A stretch of 64,000 nucleotides of DNA, from assembly GCA_937924775.1 (NCBI GenBank), contig CALDUT010000009.1:124001-188000 (forward strand), read 5' to 3'. The translations under genes were made by a program, and so were the position numbers. The number at the start of each line of letters is the position of its first letter. Position 1 is the first letter of the stretch. Source of the stretch: an uncultured Gemmata sp. (GTDB lineage: Bacteria; Planctomycetota; Planctomycetia; Gemmatales; Gemmataceae). This document shows positions 43,606-53,717 of the stretch, in pieces. The notes under the pieces are model-generated. The model did not search any database and was not told the DNA's origin. It saw only the letters and a program-made list of their open reading frames with translations.

Positions 43606-44526
43606 TTACGATCCCCATAGCCAGGCGAGTAATGCCTCCGCCTGCTGATAATCGGGAATGATGATGTCGGCCCCAGCCGCGATGAGCGTTTCCCGTTTGG
43701 CTGCATTCACCCCGGCACGCCCTGCGGGCTGACTGGCCACCCCCACGGCCACACCGCCCACGCGTTTCACCTCTTGCGTTTCCACCACGCCATCCCCAAA
43801 GCCGATCAGTTCGGCCCCGCAGATGTTCTGCTCGTCCATCGCTTGTCGGATCACATCGCGTTTGCGGAAGCTCGGATCGTTGTGGGCGGGTGCAAAGACA
43901 CGCCCCCCCACATAGGGAGCCAATTGCAGCAGGTCCACCTCGTGCTGCACATGCCCCCGGTCGGTTCCACTGGCCACATACAATTCGACCCGGCGTTGCT
44001 GCAAGTGTCTCAGCACCTGATGCGCTGCGGGCACAACCCAATCGGCCGGGCTGGCGGCCCCGGTCGTGAGTTTCTCCCACCGCTGCTGCACCATCGCCAT
44101 GAGGGCTTCCAGATAATCGTGAAGGTAGACTTCCGGGTCCGCGGGGGTGCCACCGCGACGGTGGATTTCCTCGGCCAAGAGTTCCATCTGTTTGAGGGTC
44201 GGATGGCCGTTGAGGGCCAGGATGAAACGCTCCAGGTCAGCGGCACATTCCGCCTCAGGTTCGCGAATGAGTTGTTGCTGCCGCAGATGGTGCAACATGC
44301 GACCCACCATGATCTGCGGCCAGCCTTCCCGAATGAGCGATAAGGTGCCGTCGAAGTCGAAAACGGCGACGCGAAACGGGCCGCGACGCACAGCGGGGTT
44401 GATGATTTCCCAGCCGGAAGGCGGATCCCAGGGGTAGCGGCCGTTATTTCCCCCCTCGTCTTTGGGATCCGTTTCACAGCCATAGGACCAGCTCGGAGAC
44501 GTTGCGCAGGGATAGGGCACGGTCAT
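43606..44526 (-). CDS. HAD-superfamily hydrolase (phosphatase)
   Basis: About 306 residues from the ATG at 44526; the open frame runs much further upstream, but that part is antisense to the glycosyltransferase gene and is Arg/Pro-rich noise. HAD motifs: VAVFDFDGTLSLIREGW (motif I DxD), LYVASGTDRGHVQHEV (motif II threonine/serine), then a lysine in FRKRDVIRQ and the acidic motif IGFGDGVVETQEVKRVGGVA (motif IV). The alpha-helical cap holds EAECAADLERFILALNGHPT. This pattern is close to phosphoglycolate- or heptose-type phosphatases, but the substrate cannot be told. It is divergent from the glycosyltransferase at 44589. Confidence 0.85.
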   Translation of the reverse strand: MTVPYPCATSPSWSYGCETDPKDEGGNNGRYPWDPPSGWEIINPAVRRGPFRVAVFDFDGTLSLIREGWPQIMVGRMLHHLRQQQLIREPEAECAADLERFILALNGHPTLKQMELLAEEIHRRGGTPADPEVYLHDYLEALMAMVQQRWEKLTTGAASPADWVVPAAHQVLRHLQQRRVELYVASGTDRGHVQHEVDLLQLAPYVGGRVFAPAHNDPSFRKRDVIRQAMDEQNICGAELIGFGDGVVETQEVKRVGGVAVGVASQPAGRAGVNAAKRETLIAAGADIIIPDYQQAEALLAWLWGS

Positions 44527-44588
44527 ATCGGGCTTGCTCGTTTTATACCAAGGCGTTATTTCCCGCATTCTACCCCAAGGAGGCGGGT

Positions 44589-46277
44589 ATGCACGCCCGG
44601 TGGTTCGACAGGCTGTGGTTACTGGTTCTGGCCCTGGCGTCGTCGGTTTGGTGCCTCGCGGCCGCCACCCGATTGGGCGCGACGTTCGATGAACCGTTGT
44701 ATGTGAAGGCCGGTTTAGTGAATTGGCGGACCGGGAGCAACAAGCTGCTGATGCGTGCGGGAACCATGCCGCTTCCAGTGGATGTGCAAACCCTTCCCGT
44801 GTACCTGTGGGAGCAATTCCGCGGCCAGGAATTCGATCCGGTGGCGGACCTGCACACCGTATTACCAGTCTGCCGGGCGGCCAATCTTGTGTTCTGGTGG
44901 GTTTTACTGGTTTATACGCTGCTTCTGGGCCGGACCTTCGGCGGGAGATGGGGCGGCCGCATCGCGGTTGCCCTGGTGGCGTGCGAACCGAACTTGCTAG
45001 CCCACGCGGCTTTAGCGACCACGGATATCGCCTTAGTCGCGTGCATGATGGTGCTGATTTATCACTTCTATCACAATTATCACCCCACCGCGAATTGGCG
45101 ACGGAGGGTCGTGCTGCCGGGGCTTCTGTATGGCTTAGCCCTGTCCGCCAAAGCTTCCGCCCTCGCATTCGGTCCGCAGGCCCTGGTGGTGTTGGGGCTG
45201 TGGAATCTCGCCCACGCCGGGGTTCTGACTCCACCGGCCGGTGGTTCCTACTGTCAGAAAATCCGACACTTCTGGCACGCGACCTATCAATTCCGCAAAG
45301 ACATCATCGCCATCGGGCTGATCGGCTTGGTGTTCTTATTTGCCTACTGTGGCTGCGACTGGAGTACCGAACCGACGTTCATCAAATGGGCGAACCAATT
45401 GCCCGACGGGCCGCTGAAGCGGGTGATGCTTCCGGTCAGCGAGCAATTACGCATCTTCACCAACGCCGGGGAAGCTCTGGTGCACCAGATCAAACACAAC
45501 ATCCGCGGGCATGGCACCTACTTATTGGGCCAGTGGTATCCGCGGGCCACACCGTGGTATTTTCCTCTGGCATTATCTATGAAAGTACCGCTGCCGGTGG
45601 TGGCCCTGTTCGTGCTGGCGCTTTGGATTCATCCCCGCCGGTTGTGGATGCCGACGGCAGCGGTTGCGCTAGTGCTTTTGGCGTTTACGCCCAACTGTCG
45701 GGTGCAAATCGGCATTCGTTTCATGTTCCCGCTGATGGTGTTGGCGTATATCACGATCGCGGCGGGTATTGCCCGGGGCTGGTCAGCGCCACAGGAAACG
45801 GGGGGCCGCCGCGGTGTGCCCCGGTGGTTTGTGGGTCTGATGCTCGCGATCATGGCCGCCACAAGCATCGCGATTTGGCCCCATGGGCTGAATTACTTCA
45901 ACCAGGCGTGGGGCGGCCGTACCGCCGGGGTGAAACTGCTGCATGGCTCCAACACCGATTGGGGGCAAGGGATTCCCGAGCTGCGGGAATGGAACCGAAC
46001 CGTCAACGCCAACCAACCGCTTGCGGTCTGGTACTACGGGACCGATCCTGACGTGTTCCAACCGCCCCTGGTGTTCATGAACCTCAGTTGGATTCCCGTT
46101 CAAGGGCCGGACGACGTGAAAACCCTCTGTACGACGAAATATCTCGCGGTGTCAGTCGCAATTTTGTACAACAATCCAGCCCCGACCCCTGCTCATGCCA
46201 CACGGCTGGAATGGATTCGCAGCCAAACTCCGGTCGCCCAAACCACCCACTTCGCGATCTACCAATTACGCGAATAA
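44589..46277 (+). CDS. PMT/GT39-like integral-membrane glycosyltransferase
   Basis: About 562 residues from the ATG at 44589 with AAGGAGG upstream. Eight to ten membrane helices are evident (LWLLVLALASSVWCLAAATR; LVFWWVLLVYTLLLGRTFGG; IIAIGLIGLVFLFAYCG; AAVALVLLAF; FMFPLMVLAYITIAAGIARG). The first periplasmic loop carries the catalytic-type acidic pair in ATRLGATFDEPLYVKAGLVN, as in ArnT/PMT (C-type) enzymes that use polyprenyl-phosphate sugars. The C-terminal soluble part (VKLLHGSNTDWGQGIPELRE) is a conserved feature of planctomycete homologues. It likely attaches a sugar to a surface glycan or protein. It neighbours the sugar-nucleotide locus on the opposite strand. Confidence 0.85.
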   Translation: MHARWFDRLWLLVLALASSVWCLAAATRLGATFDEPLYVKAGLVNWRTGSNKLLMRAGTMPLPVDVQTLPVYLWEQFRGQEFDPVADLHTVLPVCRAANLVFWWVLLVYTLLLGRTFGGRWGGRIAVALVACEPNLLAHAALATTDIALVACMMVLIYHFYHNYHPTANWRRRVVLPGLLYGLALSAKASALAFGPQALVVLGLWNLAHAGVLTPPAGGSYCQKIRHFWHATYQFRKDIIAIGLIGLVFLFAYCGCDWSTEPTFIKWANQLPDGPLKRVMLPVSEQLRIFTNAGEALVHQIKHNIRGHGTYLLGQWYPRATPWYFPLALSMKVPLPVVALFVLALWIHPRRLWMPTAAVALVLLAFTPNCRVQIGIRFMFPLMVLAYITIAAGIARGWSAPQETGGRRGVPRWFVGLMLAIMAATSIAIWPHGLNYFNQAWGGRTAGVKLLHGSNTDWGQGIPELREWNRTVNANQPLAVWYYGTDPDVFQPPLVFMNLSWIPVQGPDDVKTLCTTKYLAVSVAILYNNPAPTPAHATRLEWIRSQTPVAQTTHFAIYQLRE

Positions 46278-46413
46278 TGGCCCTACCGGATGAAGGGAAG
46301 CACTTTCCGCGAGTTCCTCCCGAGCCCACCCTGCTGGGCGTGTTATCGTGCGTACGCCAGCACCCCGCAGGACATAAACCCCAGTGCGAAAAGACTCTAC
46401 GCCCTTTTTGTAA

Positions 46414-47469
46414 CTAGTAACGGAAAATCCCCAGCGTGTAGAGGCGATTGCACAGGACGTGCCGCCAAATGTAGCCGCGGAGATGGGCGTTGATTTCGGG
46501 GTAAGCCACGGGGCGACCAAAACTGCGGCGTCGCAGCCGGTCCATTTCCTGAAGGCCGACCTCGTTGACCGACGAAACTGTTTTGGAGCTATCGTGGACG
46601 CGGAAACAGCCCAAGAAGCGACCCAAGCGATAAAACCGGGCCCCGGCCTCTTGGAAGCGGAGCAATAAATCCCAATCCATGGCGAACCGAAAGCTTTCGT
46701 CGATCCCCCCAACCTTCTCCCAAATCCGGCGTCGCCAAAACAGCGTTTCTTGCGGGATAAAATCGGCCCATTTCAAGGCTTCGGAATCGTGCGGCGGTAG
46801 AACCCACCGGCCGCGTTCGAGGCCGTGTTGGTCGATGATGACGCGGTGGCCGTACACCACATCGACTTCCGGGTGCCGTTCAAAATAATGGGCCACCGCG
46901 TGCAGCGCTCCGGGCAGGAGCAGATCGTCGGAGTTCAAATAGGCCATGATTTCGCCCGTGGTGTGGGCAAAACCGAGGTTGATCGCGTGCGATTGGCCGC
47001 GATCCTGGCGGATTTCACAGTGATGCAACCGATGGCGGTAACGGTCGAGAACCGTGGGCGTGTCGTCGGTCGAGCCACCGTCCTGAACGACATATTCCAA
47101 ACGCGGGTAGTCTTGGTTGAGAACGCTATCGATGGTGGCGGCGATAAAATGTCCCTGATTGAACGATGGGGTAACGATCGAGATGACCGGGGGATTCGCT
47201 AACTGCGGTTTGCGGTGATAACGCCGGGGCACCCGCAGCGGCCGTGGCGGTGCTGGGAAGGACAATTGACCCAGGCACGGCATTAAACCGAGACGCACCT
47301 TGAGGTTATGTCGTAACCACAGTTTGAATGGCAAACGAGGGCGCAGAGCCTTTTGGTGCAGTAAGTGGTGAATTGTTTCCCGCAATTCCCGGACTTCGTG
47401 CGTCAATGCCGCGAGGCGTTCTTCCATTCCCTGCAGCGAAGCTGGAGCGATCTCCGGTTTATGCGTCAT
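46414..47469 (-). CDS. Glycosyltransferase family 2
   Basis: About 351 residues from the ATG at 47469. The N-terminal 60 residues are a helical coil (ERLAALTHEVRELRETIHHL). The GT-A domain follows: VISIVTPSFNQGHFIAATID SVLNQDYP (in two pieces), EYVVQDGGSTDDTPTVLDRY, GEIMAYLNSDDLLLPGALHA (acidic DxD-like metal site SDD) and ETLFWRRRIWEKVGGIDESF with the late acidic region FAMDWDLLLRF. It transfers a sugar from an NDP donor during glycan assembly. As the last gene of the minus-strand sugar locus, it probably uses the nucleotide sugar made there. Confidence 0.93.
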   Translation of the reverse strand: MTHKPEIAPASLQGMEERLAALTHEVRELRETIHHLLHQKALRPRLPFKLWLRHNLKVRLGLMPCLGQLSFPAPPRPLRVPRRYHRKPQLANPPVISIVTPSFNQGHFIAATIDSVLNQDYPRLEYVVQDGGSTDDTPTVLDRYRHRLHHCEIRQDRGQSHAINLGFAHTTGEIMAYLNSDDLLLPGALHAVAHYFERHPEVDVVYGHRVIIDQHGLERGRWVLPPHDSEALKWADFIPQETLFWRRRIWEKVGGIDESFRFAMDWDLLLRFQEAGARFYRLGRFLGCFRVHDSSKTVSSVNEVGLQEMDRLRRRSFGRPVAYPEINAHLRGYIWRHVLCNRLYTLGIFRY

Positions 47470-47501
47470 GATGAGGGGCCCTCCGTGCCCACCCAGGCGG
47501 T

Positions 47502-48536
<1,035 letters not shown>

Positions 48537-48607
48537 TCAATTCGCGGCCCCGACGCAATGACCAGCCACAACCTTCAGTCCGACCATCGGCTTGGCATCA
48601 GAGTGTT

Positions 48608-49312
48608 TCAGGCGGCTCGCTTGAGTTGGTTAGCCTGAACCGCTTGCTCCCATGCCCGGAATTCGCTCATGAACTGGGCCACAGCCTCATCGGTTTTAGG
48701 GTGAGCGCACATCTGTGGGAAAAACTTGGGCGGCACTGTGATAATGTGGGCACCGGCTTGGATGGCTTCATTGACGTCCACCAAATGGCGAATGCTGCCC
48801 ACGATGATTTCACTCGAACTCCCGCAGCGGTCGAGCGCTTCGCGGGTGTGGCGCACCACACTGGCCGCATCGTAACCGATGTCGCGAATGCGACCCCAGA
48901 AGAGGCTGACGTACTTGGCCCCGGCGCTGGCGGCCATCACCGCCTGGTTGTAGGACATGCAGCAGGTGCAATTGACCGGGATGTTACGCTTGGCGAGTTG
49001 GGCAATCACTTTCAGCTCGTTCCAGCCGATGGGAATCTTGATGTTCAAGTATGGATAATCGCCAAATTCCTGAACGAATTGCTCGGCTTGATCGGCCATT
49101 TTTTCGGGATCCGTCGTATTCACCTCCACCGACAGGGGGATTTTCGCATCGTATTGGCGCAGAATATGAATCATCGAGCGGATGTGCCCGCTGAAGTCGG
49201 TGCAGCCGGAGCGGGCCACCAACATCGGGTTGGTGGTCACGCCCGCGGGAAAGCCGCGTTCCAAGCAGGCTTCGAGTTCCTGGACATCGGCGGTATCAAC
49301 AAACAGTTTCAT
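48608..49312 (-). CDS. Transaldolase-like aldolase (TalC/FSA class)
   Basis: About 234 residues from the ATG at 49312 with a purine-rich AGGGG leader. This is the short transaldolase family. Motifs: KLFVDTADVQELEACLERGF, GVTTNPMLVARSG, the Schiff-base Lys92 in YLNIKIPIGWNELKVI, NCTCCMSYNQAVMAASAGAK and KYVSLFWGRIRDIG. Members either transfer dihydroxyacetone (transaldolase) or act as fructose-6-phosphate aldolases. It lies 28 bp downstream of the gmhB-like gene in the same operon, which suggests a dedicated role in producing or draining sedoheptulose 7-phosphate, the precursor of the heptose pathway. The enzyme subtype cannot be decided from sequence alone. Confidence 0.85.
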   Translation of the reverse strand: MKLFVDTADVQELEACLERGFPAGVTTNPMLVARSGCTDFSGHIRSMIHILRQYDAKIPLSVEVNTTDPEKMADQAEQFVQEFGDYPYLNIKIPIGWNELKVIAQLAKRNIPVNCTCCMSYNQAVMAASAGAKYVSLFWGRIRDIGYDAASVVRHTREALDRCGSSSEIIVGSIRHLVDVNEAIQAGAHIITVPPKFFPQMCAHPKTDEAVAQFMSEFRAWEQAVQANQLKRAA

Positions 49313-49340
49313 ATCTTTTTCCCCTCGCGAGTGAATCCGT

Positions 49341-49904
49341 TCAAGCCGCGGGCTGACAGCGTATTGCGGCACACACAGGCTGGGCGAGAATCCAATCGAC
49401 GGCCTCGGTAATACTGCAGGCGCGGCCCTCGGGTGTGCAGCGGTCCGCCGCGCTGTAGGGTGTTTCAATCAGCACCGCGCGGCATCCCGCGGCGTGGGCG
49501 GCAGCGATGTCACTCCAGCGATCCCCGATCAGAAACGCCTGCGGTAAATCCAAATCCCACTTAGCGGCCGCGGTCCACAGGAGCCCCGGTTGAGGTTTGC
49601 GGCAGCGGCAGCGGTCCGCGTTGTCGTGGAAGCAGGTCAAAATGTCCAACAGCGGAAGTTGTGCCATCAGCTGGGCGTGAATCGCTTCAACGGTCGCGCG
49701 GGAGACAATCCCGCGGGCGACGTCCGGCTGGTTGGTCACAACGACCAAGGCATAACCCGCTTCGTGCAAGCGGCGGACGGCTTCCGGAACGCCAGGCAAC
49801 AGTTCAAGTTCGTCCAAACACCGCGGCGGACGGGTAGTATGGCCTTCGGGGAAGGCCCGGTTGAGGACACCGTCGCGATCCAAAAACACCACACGCCGCG
49901 GCAT
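49341..49904 (-). CDS. gmhB: D-glycero-D-manno-heptose 1,7-bisphosphate 7-phosphatase
   Basis: 187 residues, HAD histidinol-phosphatase-like. Motif I is VVFLDRDGVLNRAFPEGH (DxDGVLN); motif II is VVVTNQPDVARG. The zinc-binding loop CFHDNADRCRCRKPQPGL (CxH...CxC) identifies the GmhB/HisB-N group. Motif IV is AFLIGDRWSDIAAAHAAGCR. The product is heptose 1-phosphate. Neighbours encode the other three steps of GDP-heptose synthesis, which supports GmhB over HisB. The C-terminus is slightly extended. Confidence 0.9.
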   Translation of the reverse strand: MPRRVVFLDRDGVLNRAFPEGHTTRPPRCLDELELLPGVPEAVRRLHEAGYALVVVTNQPDVARGIVSRATVEAIHAQLMAQLPLLDILTCFHDNADRCRCRKPQPGLLWTAAAKWDLDLPQAFLIGDRWSDIAAAHAAGCRAVLIETPYSAADRCTPEGRACSITEAVDWILAQPVCAAIRCQPAA

Positions 49905-50095
49905 GGGATATTCATTCCGTGGGAAAATTGACGTTCGTTTACCGCGTTGCTGGGGAAAAAATCAATGGCAGTGGCGTATTCTCCCCCGCGTTAACTTGCG
50001 CCGACTTACTCGCGGCAGCCTATTTCCTTATCACCTTACCTTGTCATCCGGGCCTCGCCGCGGGACTTTGCGAACACGCACAGGGGGCCACCGTC

Positions 50096-50719
50096 TCAGG
50101 CGGCTTGGTGGCCAGGTTCGCAGGCGGCGGTCGATTCCCATTTTGTCGCGGCGGCTTTCAACACCGGGTGCGTCACAAACAGGTGCCATATCACCGCTTG
50201 GAAGGCTTCGGCATGCGGCGTGACATGCGCCGGGTTGACCGTCGGCACGATCACGCAGGCGTCGGCCACTTTCGCGGTATACCCCCCATCGCGACCGACA
50301 ATGCCGCAGATGGTCGCGCCCACGGAGCGGGCATACTGCAAGGCCCGGACCAAGTTGGGGCTGACATTGCGTTCAACATCCCCCCCACCCACAGACAAGA
50401 CGAGGATACCATCCCGCGCTTGCAACCGGCTGCCGCGGAGCCACTCGACAAAAACGGTTTCCCAGCCTTCGTCGTTGGTGCGGGCGGTCAATTCCGAGAC
50501 GTTATCCGTCGGGGAATAGGTTTCGATGCCGGCGATTTTGCGGAAGTCGTTGACCGCATGGGCGGCGTTGCTGGCGCTGCCACCCACCCCCAGAATGAAA
50601 AGCCGACCCTCGCGGTCCCGGATTTGGGCCAAGGCCACCACCACGCGGTCGATTGCGGCTGGGTCGAGCCGGGTGATAATCTCGCACGCTTCGTTGAGAA
50701 ACTGCCGTGTGAAGGACAT
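50096..50719 (-). CDS. gmhA: Sedoheptulose-7-phosphate isomerase-like SIS protein
   Basis: About 207 residues from the ATG at 50719; the longer open frame overlaps the upstream gene. SIS fold: LFILGVGGSASNAAHAVNDF (phosphosugar-binding loop with Ser residues), LTARTNDEGWETVFVEWLRG, GILVLSVGGGDVERNVSPNL, GATICGIVGRDGGYTAKVAD and the C-terminal HAEAFQAVIWHLF. It resembles the GmhA/GPI-like group, which converts sedoheptulose 7-phosphate to D-glycero-D-manno-heptose 7-phosphate. It is 31 bp from the HddC-like gene. Confidence 0.87.
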   Translation of the reverse strand: MSFTRQFLNEACEIITRLDPAAIDRVVVALAQIRDREGRLFILGVGGSASNAAHAVNDFRKIAGIETYSPTDNVSELTARTNDEGWETVFVEWLRGSRLQARDGILVLSVGGGDVERNVSPNLVRALQYARSVGATICGIVGRDGGYTAKVADACVIVPTVNPAHVTPHAEAFQAVIWHLFVTHPVLKAAATKWESTAACEPGHQAA

Positions 50720-50750
50720 AGAACACTTCCCTCCGTGGATGGGCCTGATC

Positions 50751-51464
50751 TCAGCCGGCACGCCGCAGCAGATACTCTGCGGCTTCCTTCAAACCCGCAG
50801 GCGAACCGATCTCATAAAACCGTTGGGTGACCTCGTAGCCGACCATCTCCCCGCTACTGACTAGTGTGCTATACAGTTCGGCCAAATCGCAGGTCTGCTC
50901 GGGGGGAATCCGTTCAATGGCCGCTCGTCGCAAAAGCGACAAGCCGTAGTCGATGTGCGTCATGTCGGGCGTGGGGTCGTGCTTGCTGTAGCGGAGCAGT
51001 CGCCCGTCGCGGAAAACTACGTTGCTTTTGTCGTAACTGTTGTTGTTGCGGAAAACCGTCATCAGCCCCAAGGCTGCGGCTGGGAAAGCCGCCAGGACTT
51101 TCGCATAGTCCACATCAAGTAAGGAATCGCCATAGAGAATCCAGCAGGCCTCCGGAATCAGCGGCAAGGCCCGACGTACCGCCCCTCCGGTACCGCGGAG
51201 CGTAGGGCCGTCGTCCGAATAGCGGACCCGAAGACCATACCGCGAACCATCGCCCACATGAAGGCGGATCTGGTCCGCAAAGTGCCCCACGCACAGGATG
51301 ACCTCGCGAACCCCTTGGGCGTACAGCCCTTCCAATTGATGATCGAGAAACGGCCGACCCGCCAGCGGTATCAGCGCTTTGGGCATCGTTTGGGTGAGTT
51401 CCCCCAAGCGCGTGGCCTTGCCACCGGCGAGGATGAGAACGGGGATCGACGCCAAATCATTCAC
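50751..51464 (-). CDS. hddC: Nucleotidyltransferase, HddC-like (heptose-1-phosphate guanylyltransferase)
   Basis: 237 residues. The pyrophosphorylase signature VLILAGGKATRLGELTQTMP KALIPLAGRPFLDHQL (in two pieces) is intact, and the metal-binding Asp is in WILYGDSLLDVDY. Later parts (NNNSYDKSNVVFRDGRLLRY SKHDPTPDMTHIDYGLSLLR, in two pieces) match the HddC/RfbF-type group. In the GDP-heptose pathway this enzyme couples heptose 1-phosphate to GTP. Neighbouring hddA and gmhA support that role; alternative sugars such as glucose 1-phosphate cannot be excluded from sequence. Confidence 0.85.
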   Translation of the reverse strand: MNDLASIPVLILAGGKATRLGELTQTMPKALIPLAGRPFLDHQLEGLYAQGVREVILCVGHFADQIRLHVGDGSRYGLRVRYSDDGPTLRGTGGAVRRALPLIPEACWILYGDSLLDVDYAKVLAAFPAAALGLMTVFRNNNSYDKSNVVFRDGRLLRYSKHDPTPDMTHIDYGLSLLRRAAIERIPPEQTCDLAELYSTLVSSGEMVGYEVTQRFYEIGSPAGLKEAAEYLLRRAG

Positions 51465-51557
51465 GGGTCTATTCCTTCCCTTCGGAGCCAGAAATCCGGG
51501 GTACCGTGGTCGAATCTTTTCCCAATCGGCTCACCCCCACACACGCCGCGGGGTAGG

Positions 51558-52583
51558 CTATGCGGCCCGGAGAAGCGCGGGGCGCAACGCCGGCGAACGC
51601 ACGGCCCCGGCGACCACACGAGTACCTTCAAAATCAAAGCGGAAGGGCACATGCTGCAGGCCAGCGTGGGCCATCGCCTGGCGTAAGCGCTCCTGTTCCT
51701 CGGTGTAAAACATGAGAAACCCACCGCCGCCGGCACCAATCAGTTTGCCTCCCAAGCCACCATTTTTCATGCCCAACTCGTACCACTCGTCGATTCGAGA
51801 ATTGGACATGTTGCCGCTGCGTTTCTTCTTTGACCACCAATGAACGTTCATCAGTTCGGCAAAGCCGCGAAGGTCACCGGCTTCGAGGGCTTCTTTACTT
51901 TTGAGACCCAAATCTTTGATGAAGTGGAGATTTTCGATCATAGAAGCATCGGCCGCTTTGGTTTTAGTGTCCTGTTCGCGGAGAACTTCCGAGGCACTGC
52001 GGGTATAACCGGTGAAAAAAAGCAGCAGATTCTGCTCCAGCCGGCGCAGGGTATCCGCACTGGCCCGCAGGGGCCAATATTCCACATGCCCATCGGGATT
52101 AAACCGGAAGCAGGTGACCCCTCCCACGGCCGCGATATACTGATCCTGCTTGCCGACCGGCTCTTGAAGGCGTTCGATTTCGATATGGCAGGCTTGTTCC
52201 GCAATTTCCGCCGCACTGGGGTTGCCACCGTTGAGTTCGTGCAGCCCGCGCAGAAGCGCGGTGCAGAAACTGCCCGAGGAACCTAACCCGGTGCCCGCAG
52301 GAATATCGGCCATAGCCGCGATTTCCAGCCCCTGCGCGGGCACGCCGACCAATTGCATCGCTTCCCGCACCAAGGGATGCTGAATTTGCGCAACATCAGA
52401 CACACGTTCTGTTTGCGAATATTTCAAAATCATTTCCGGCAGGATCGACCGATTGATGATGATGTGAACGTGCCGGTCGATCGCGGCGGCAATGAGAAAG
52501 CCGGTGTGTTCGCGATAGTACGACGGTAAATCCGTGCCGCCCCCCCCCAAGGAGATCCGCAGCGGGCTCCGCGTGATAATCAT
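51558..52583 (-). CDS. hddA: GHMP kinase, HddA-like (heptose-7-phosphate kinase)
   Basis: 341 residues. GHMP signatures: IITRSPLRISLGGGGTDLPS (motif 1) and the ATP loop MADIPAGTGLGSSGSFCTAL (motif 2, PxxxGLGSS), plus a glycine-rich motif 3 (GGKLIGAGGGGFLMFY). QEPVGKQDQYIAAVGGVTCF is conserved in heptose kinases and galactokinase relatives. It phosphorylates D-glycero-D-manno-heptose 7-phosphate at C1. 93 bp precedes the HddC gene. Together with gmhA, gmhB and hddC it gives the complete GDP-D-glycero-alpha-D-manno-heptose pathway. Confidence 0.9.
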   Translation of the reverse strand: MIITRSPLRISLGGGGTDLPSYYREHTGFLIAAAIDRHVHIIINRSILPEMILKYSQTERVSDVAQIQHPLVREAMQLVGVPAQGLEIAAMADIPAGTGLGSSGSFCTALLRGLHELNGGNPSAAEIAEQACHIEIERLQEPVGKQDQYIAAVGGVTCFRFNPDGHVEYWPLRASADTLRRLEQNLLLFFTGYTRSASEVLREQDTKTKAADASMIENLHFIKDLGLKSKEALEAGDLRGFAELMNVHWWSKKKRSGNMSNSRIDEWYELGMKNGGLGGKLIGAGGGGFLMFYTEEQERLRQAMAHAGLQHVPFRFDFEGTRVVAGAVRSPALRPALLRAA

Positions 52584-52715
52584 GGGTCACTCCGCTTCCG
52601 TGCGTGGGTGATCACGTTCGCGTAAAATGCTTGCAATAATTCCAAAGGGTAATGTCGGTTTTCGATGCCCGAGTACTTCAAACTTTGTAAGAATTCCACG
52701 GAAGCTTTCCCAACG

Positions 52716-53717
52716 CTACGCTACCGGTCGCAGCACGCGGCGCTGCGCGGTGTAGATCGCACCGACGACCTCGAGAGCCGCGACGGCATCCTCGAGTGTC
52801 GCCCCGGGGGCCGGTTGACCATGCAGCGCCTGCTCGAACGCCCGAAATTCCTCCATCCACGAGCTATCTTCGCCGGGATATTCCCATATGGTGGTCTCCG
52901 GCGGTCCCATCTGCGGCAACATGCGGTAGTAGGCCAGTCGCTCGACTCCATAGCTGCCGCCGAGCCCGTCGATCTGCAATTTTGCGGTCCGGCCATAAAT
53001 TTCCAGGCAGAACATATTTTTCCATTCGGTACAGCTCGCGTGCAGCCAACCGAGCGTGCCGCCGCGGTGGTGCGTGCAGACAAAACCATTATCTTCTACC
53101 GGCATATTCCAGAAGAAGGTTCCGGCGAAGCCACTGACCTGCTCGACATCGCCCAGAAACCAGCGTGTCAGGTCGATGAGGTGAACCCCTTGATCAAGCA
53201 GCTCGCCGCCGCCGGCGAGGGCGGGATTGGCCCGCCATTCGCGATCGTAGCCGAGGCGGCCGCCGTGGCCGTAGCGACCGCGAACGAACATCAACGGGCC
53301 CACGGCTCCCGCGTCGACCAATGCGCGGGCTTTTTGCATGGCCGGGTGAAAGCGGTGGTTGAAACCGACGCGAACGGTCACCCCGGCCTTTTGCGTCGCG
53401 GCGAGTACCGGTCGGAGTTCTTCGGCGGATCGGGCCGCGGGCTTCTCAACCAGGACCGGCTTGCCCGCCTGCACGGCGGCCAGTGTGATGGGGGCCAGAG
53501 AATCGTTGATCGTGGAAACGACGACCGCGTCGATGTCGGGAGCCGCGACCACGTCGGTCCATTGGGCAGCCACAATGCAACCAGGGTAGCTGTTCGCTAA
53601 TTGAACAGCCCGTGCGGGTTGCACATCGGCCACCATGGCGACACTATGCCCCAACGCGGCGATCGACCGGGCCCTTTTGCCGCCGATGAGGCCGCACCCG
53701 ATAATCCCTATGCGCAT
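52716..53717 (-). CDS. Gfo/Idh/MocA-family NAD-dependent sugar dehydrogenase
   Basis: About 333 residues from the ATG at 53717, which lies 10 bp inside the end of the upstream SDR gene. Rossmann part: RIGIIGCGLIGGKRARSIAA, VVVSTINDSLAPITLAAVQA, then the family lysine motif GKPVLVEKPAARSAEEL (EKP). The catalytic region is HFNHRFHPA-like (VGFNHRFHPAMQKARALVDA). The C-terminal beta sheet holds GGELLDQGVHLIDLTRWFLG, where the aspartate/histidine pair is typical. It oxidises or reduces a sugar or cyclitol hydroxyl. The operon suggests modification of a nucleotide sugar or its precursor. Substrate unknown. Confidence 0.88.
   Translation of the reverse strand: MRIGIIGCGLIGGKRARSIAALGHSVAMVADVQPARAVQLANSYPGCIVAAQWTDVVAAPDIDAVVVSTINDSLAPITLAAVQAGKPVLVEKPAARSAEELRPVLAATQKAGVTVRVGFNHRFHPAMQKARALVDAGAVGPLMFVRGRYGHGGRLGYDREWRANPALAGGGELLDQGVHLIDLTRWFLGDVEQVSGFAGTFFWNMPVEDNGFVCTHHRGGTLGWLHASCTEWKNMFCLEIYGRTAKLQIDGLGGSYGVERLAYYRMLPQMGPPETTIWEYPGEDSSWMEEFRAFEQALHGQPAPGATLEDAVAALEVVGAIYTAQRRVLRPVA

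Noticed and set aside
44527-45234. 236-residue upstream extension of the HAD gene in the same open frame
   Set aside because: It is antisense to the glycosyltransferase gene, Arg/Pro/Ser-rich without fold pattern, and the ATG at 44526 precedes a sensible protein.
44723-46051. 442-residue open frame in another frame of the glycosyltransferase
   Set aside because: Lacks membrane helices and is Arg/Gly-rich; the overlapping frame has helices and the catalytic acidic loop.
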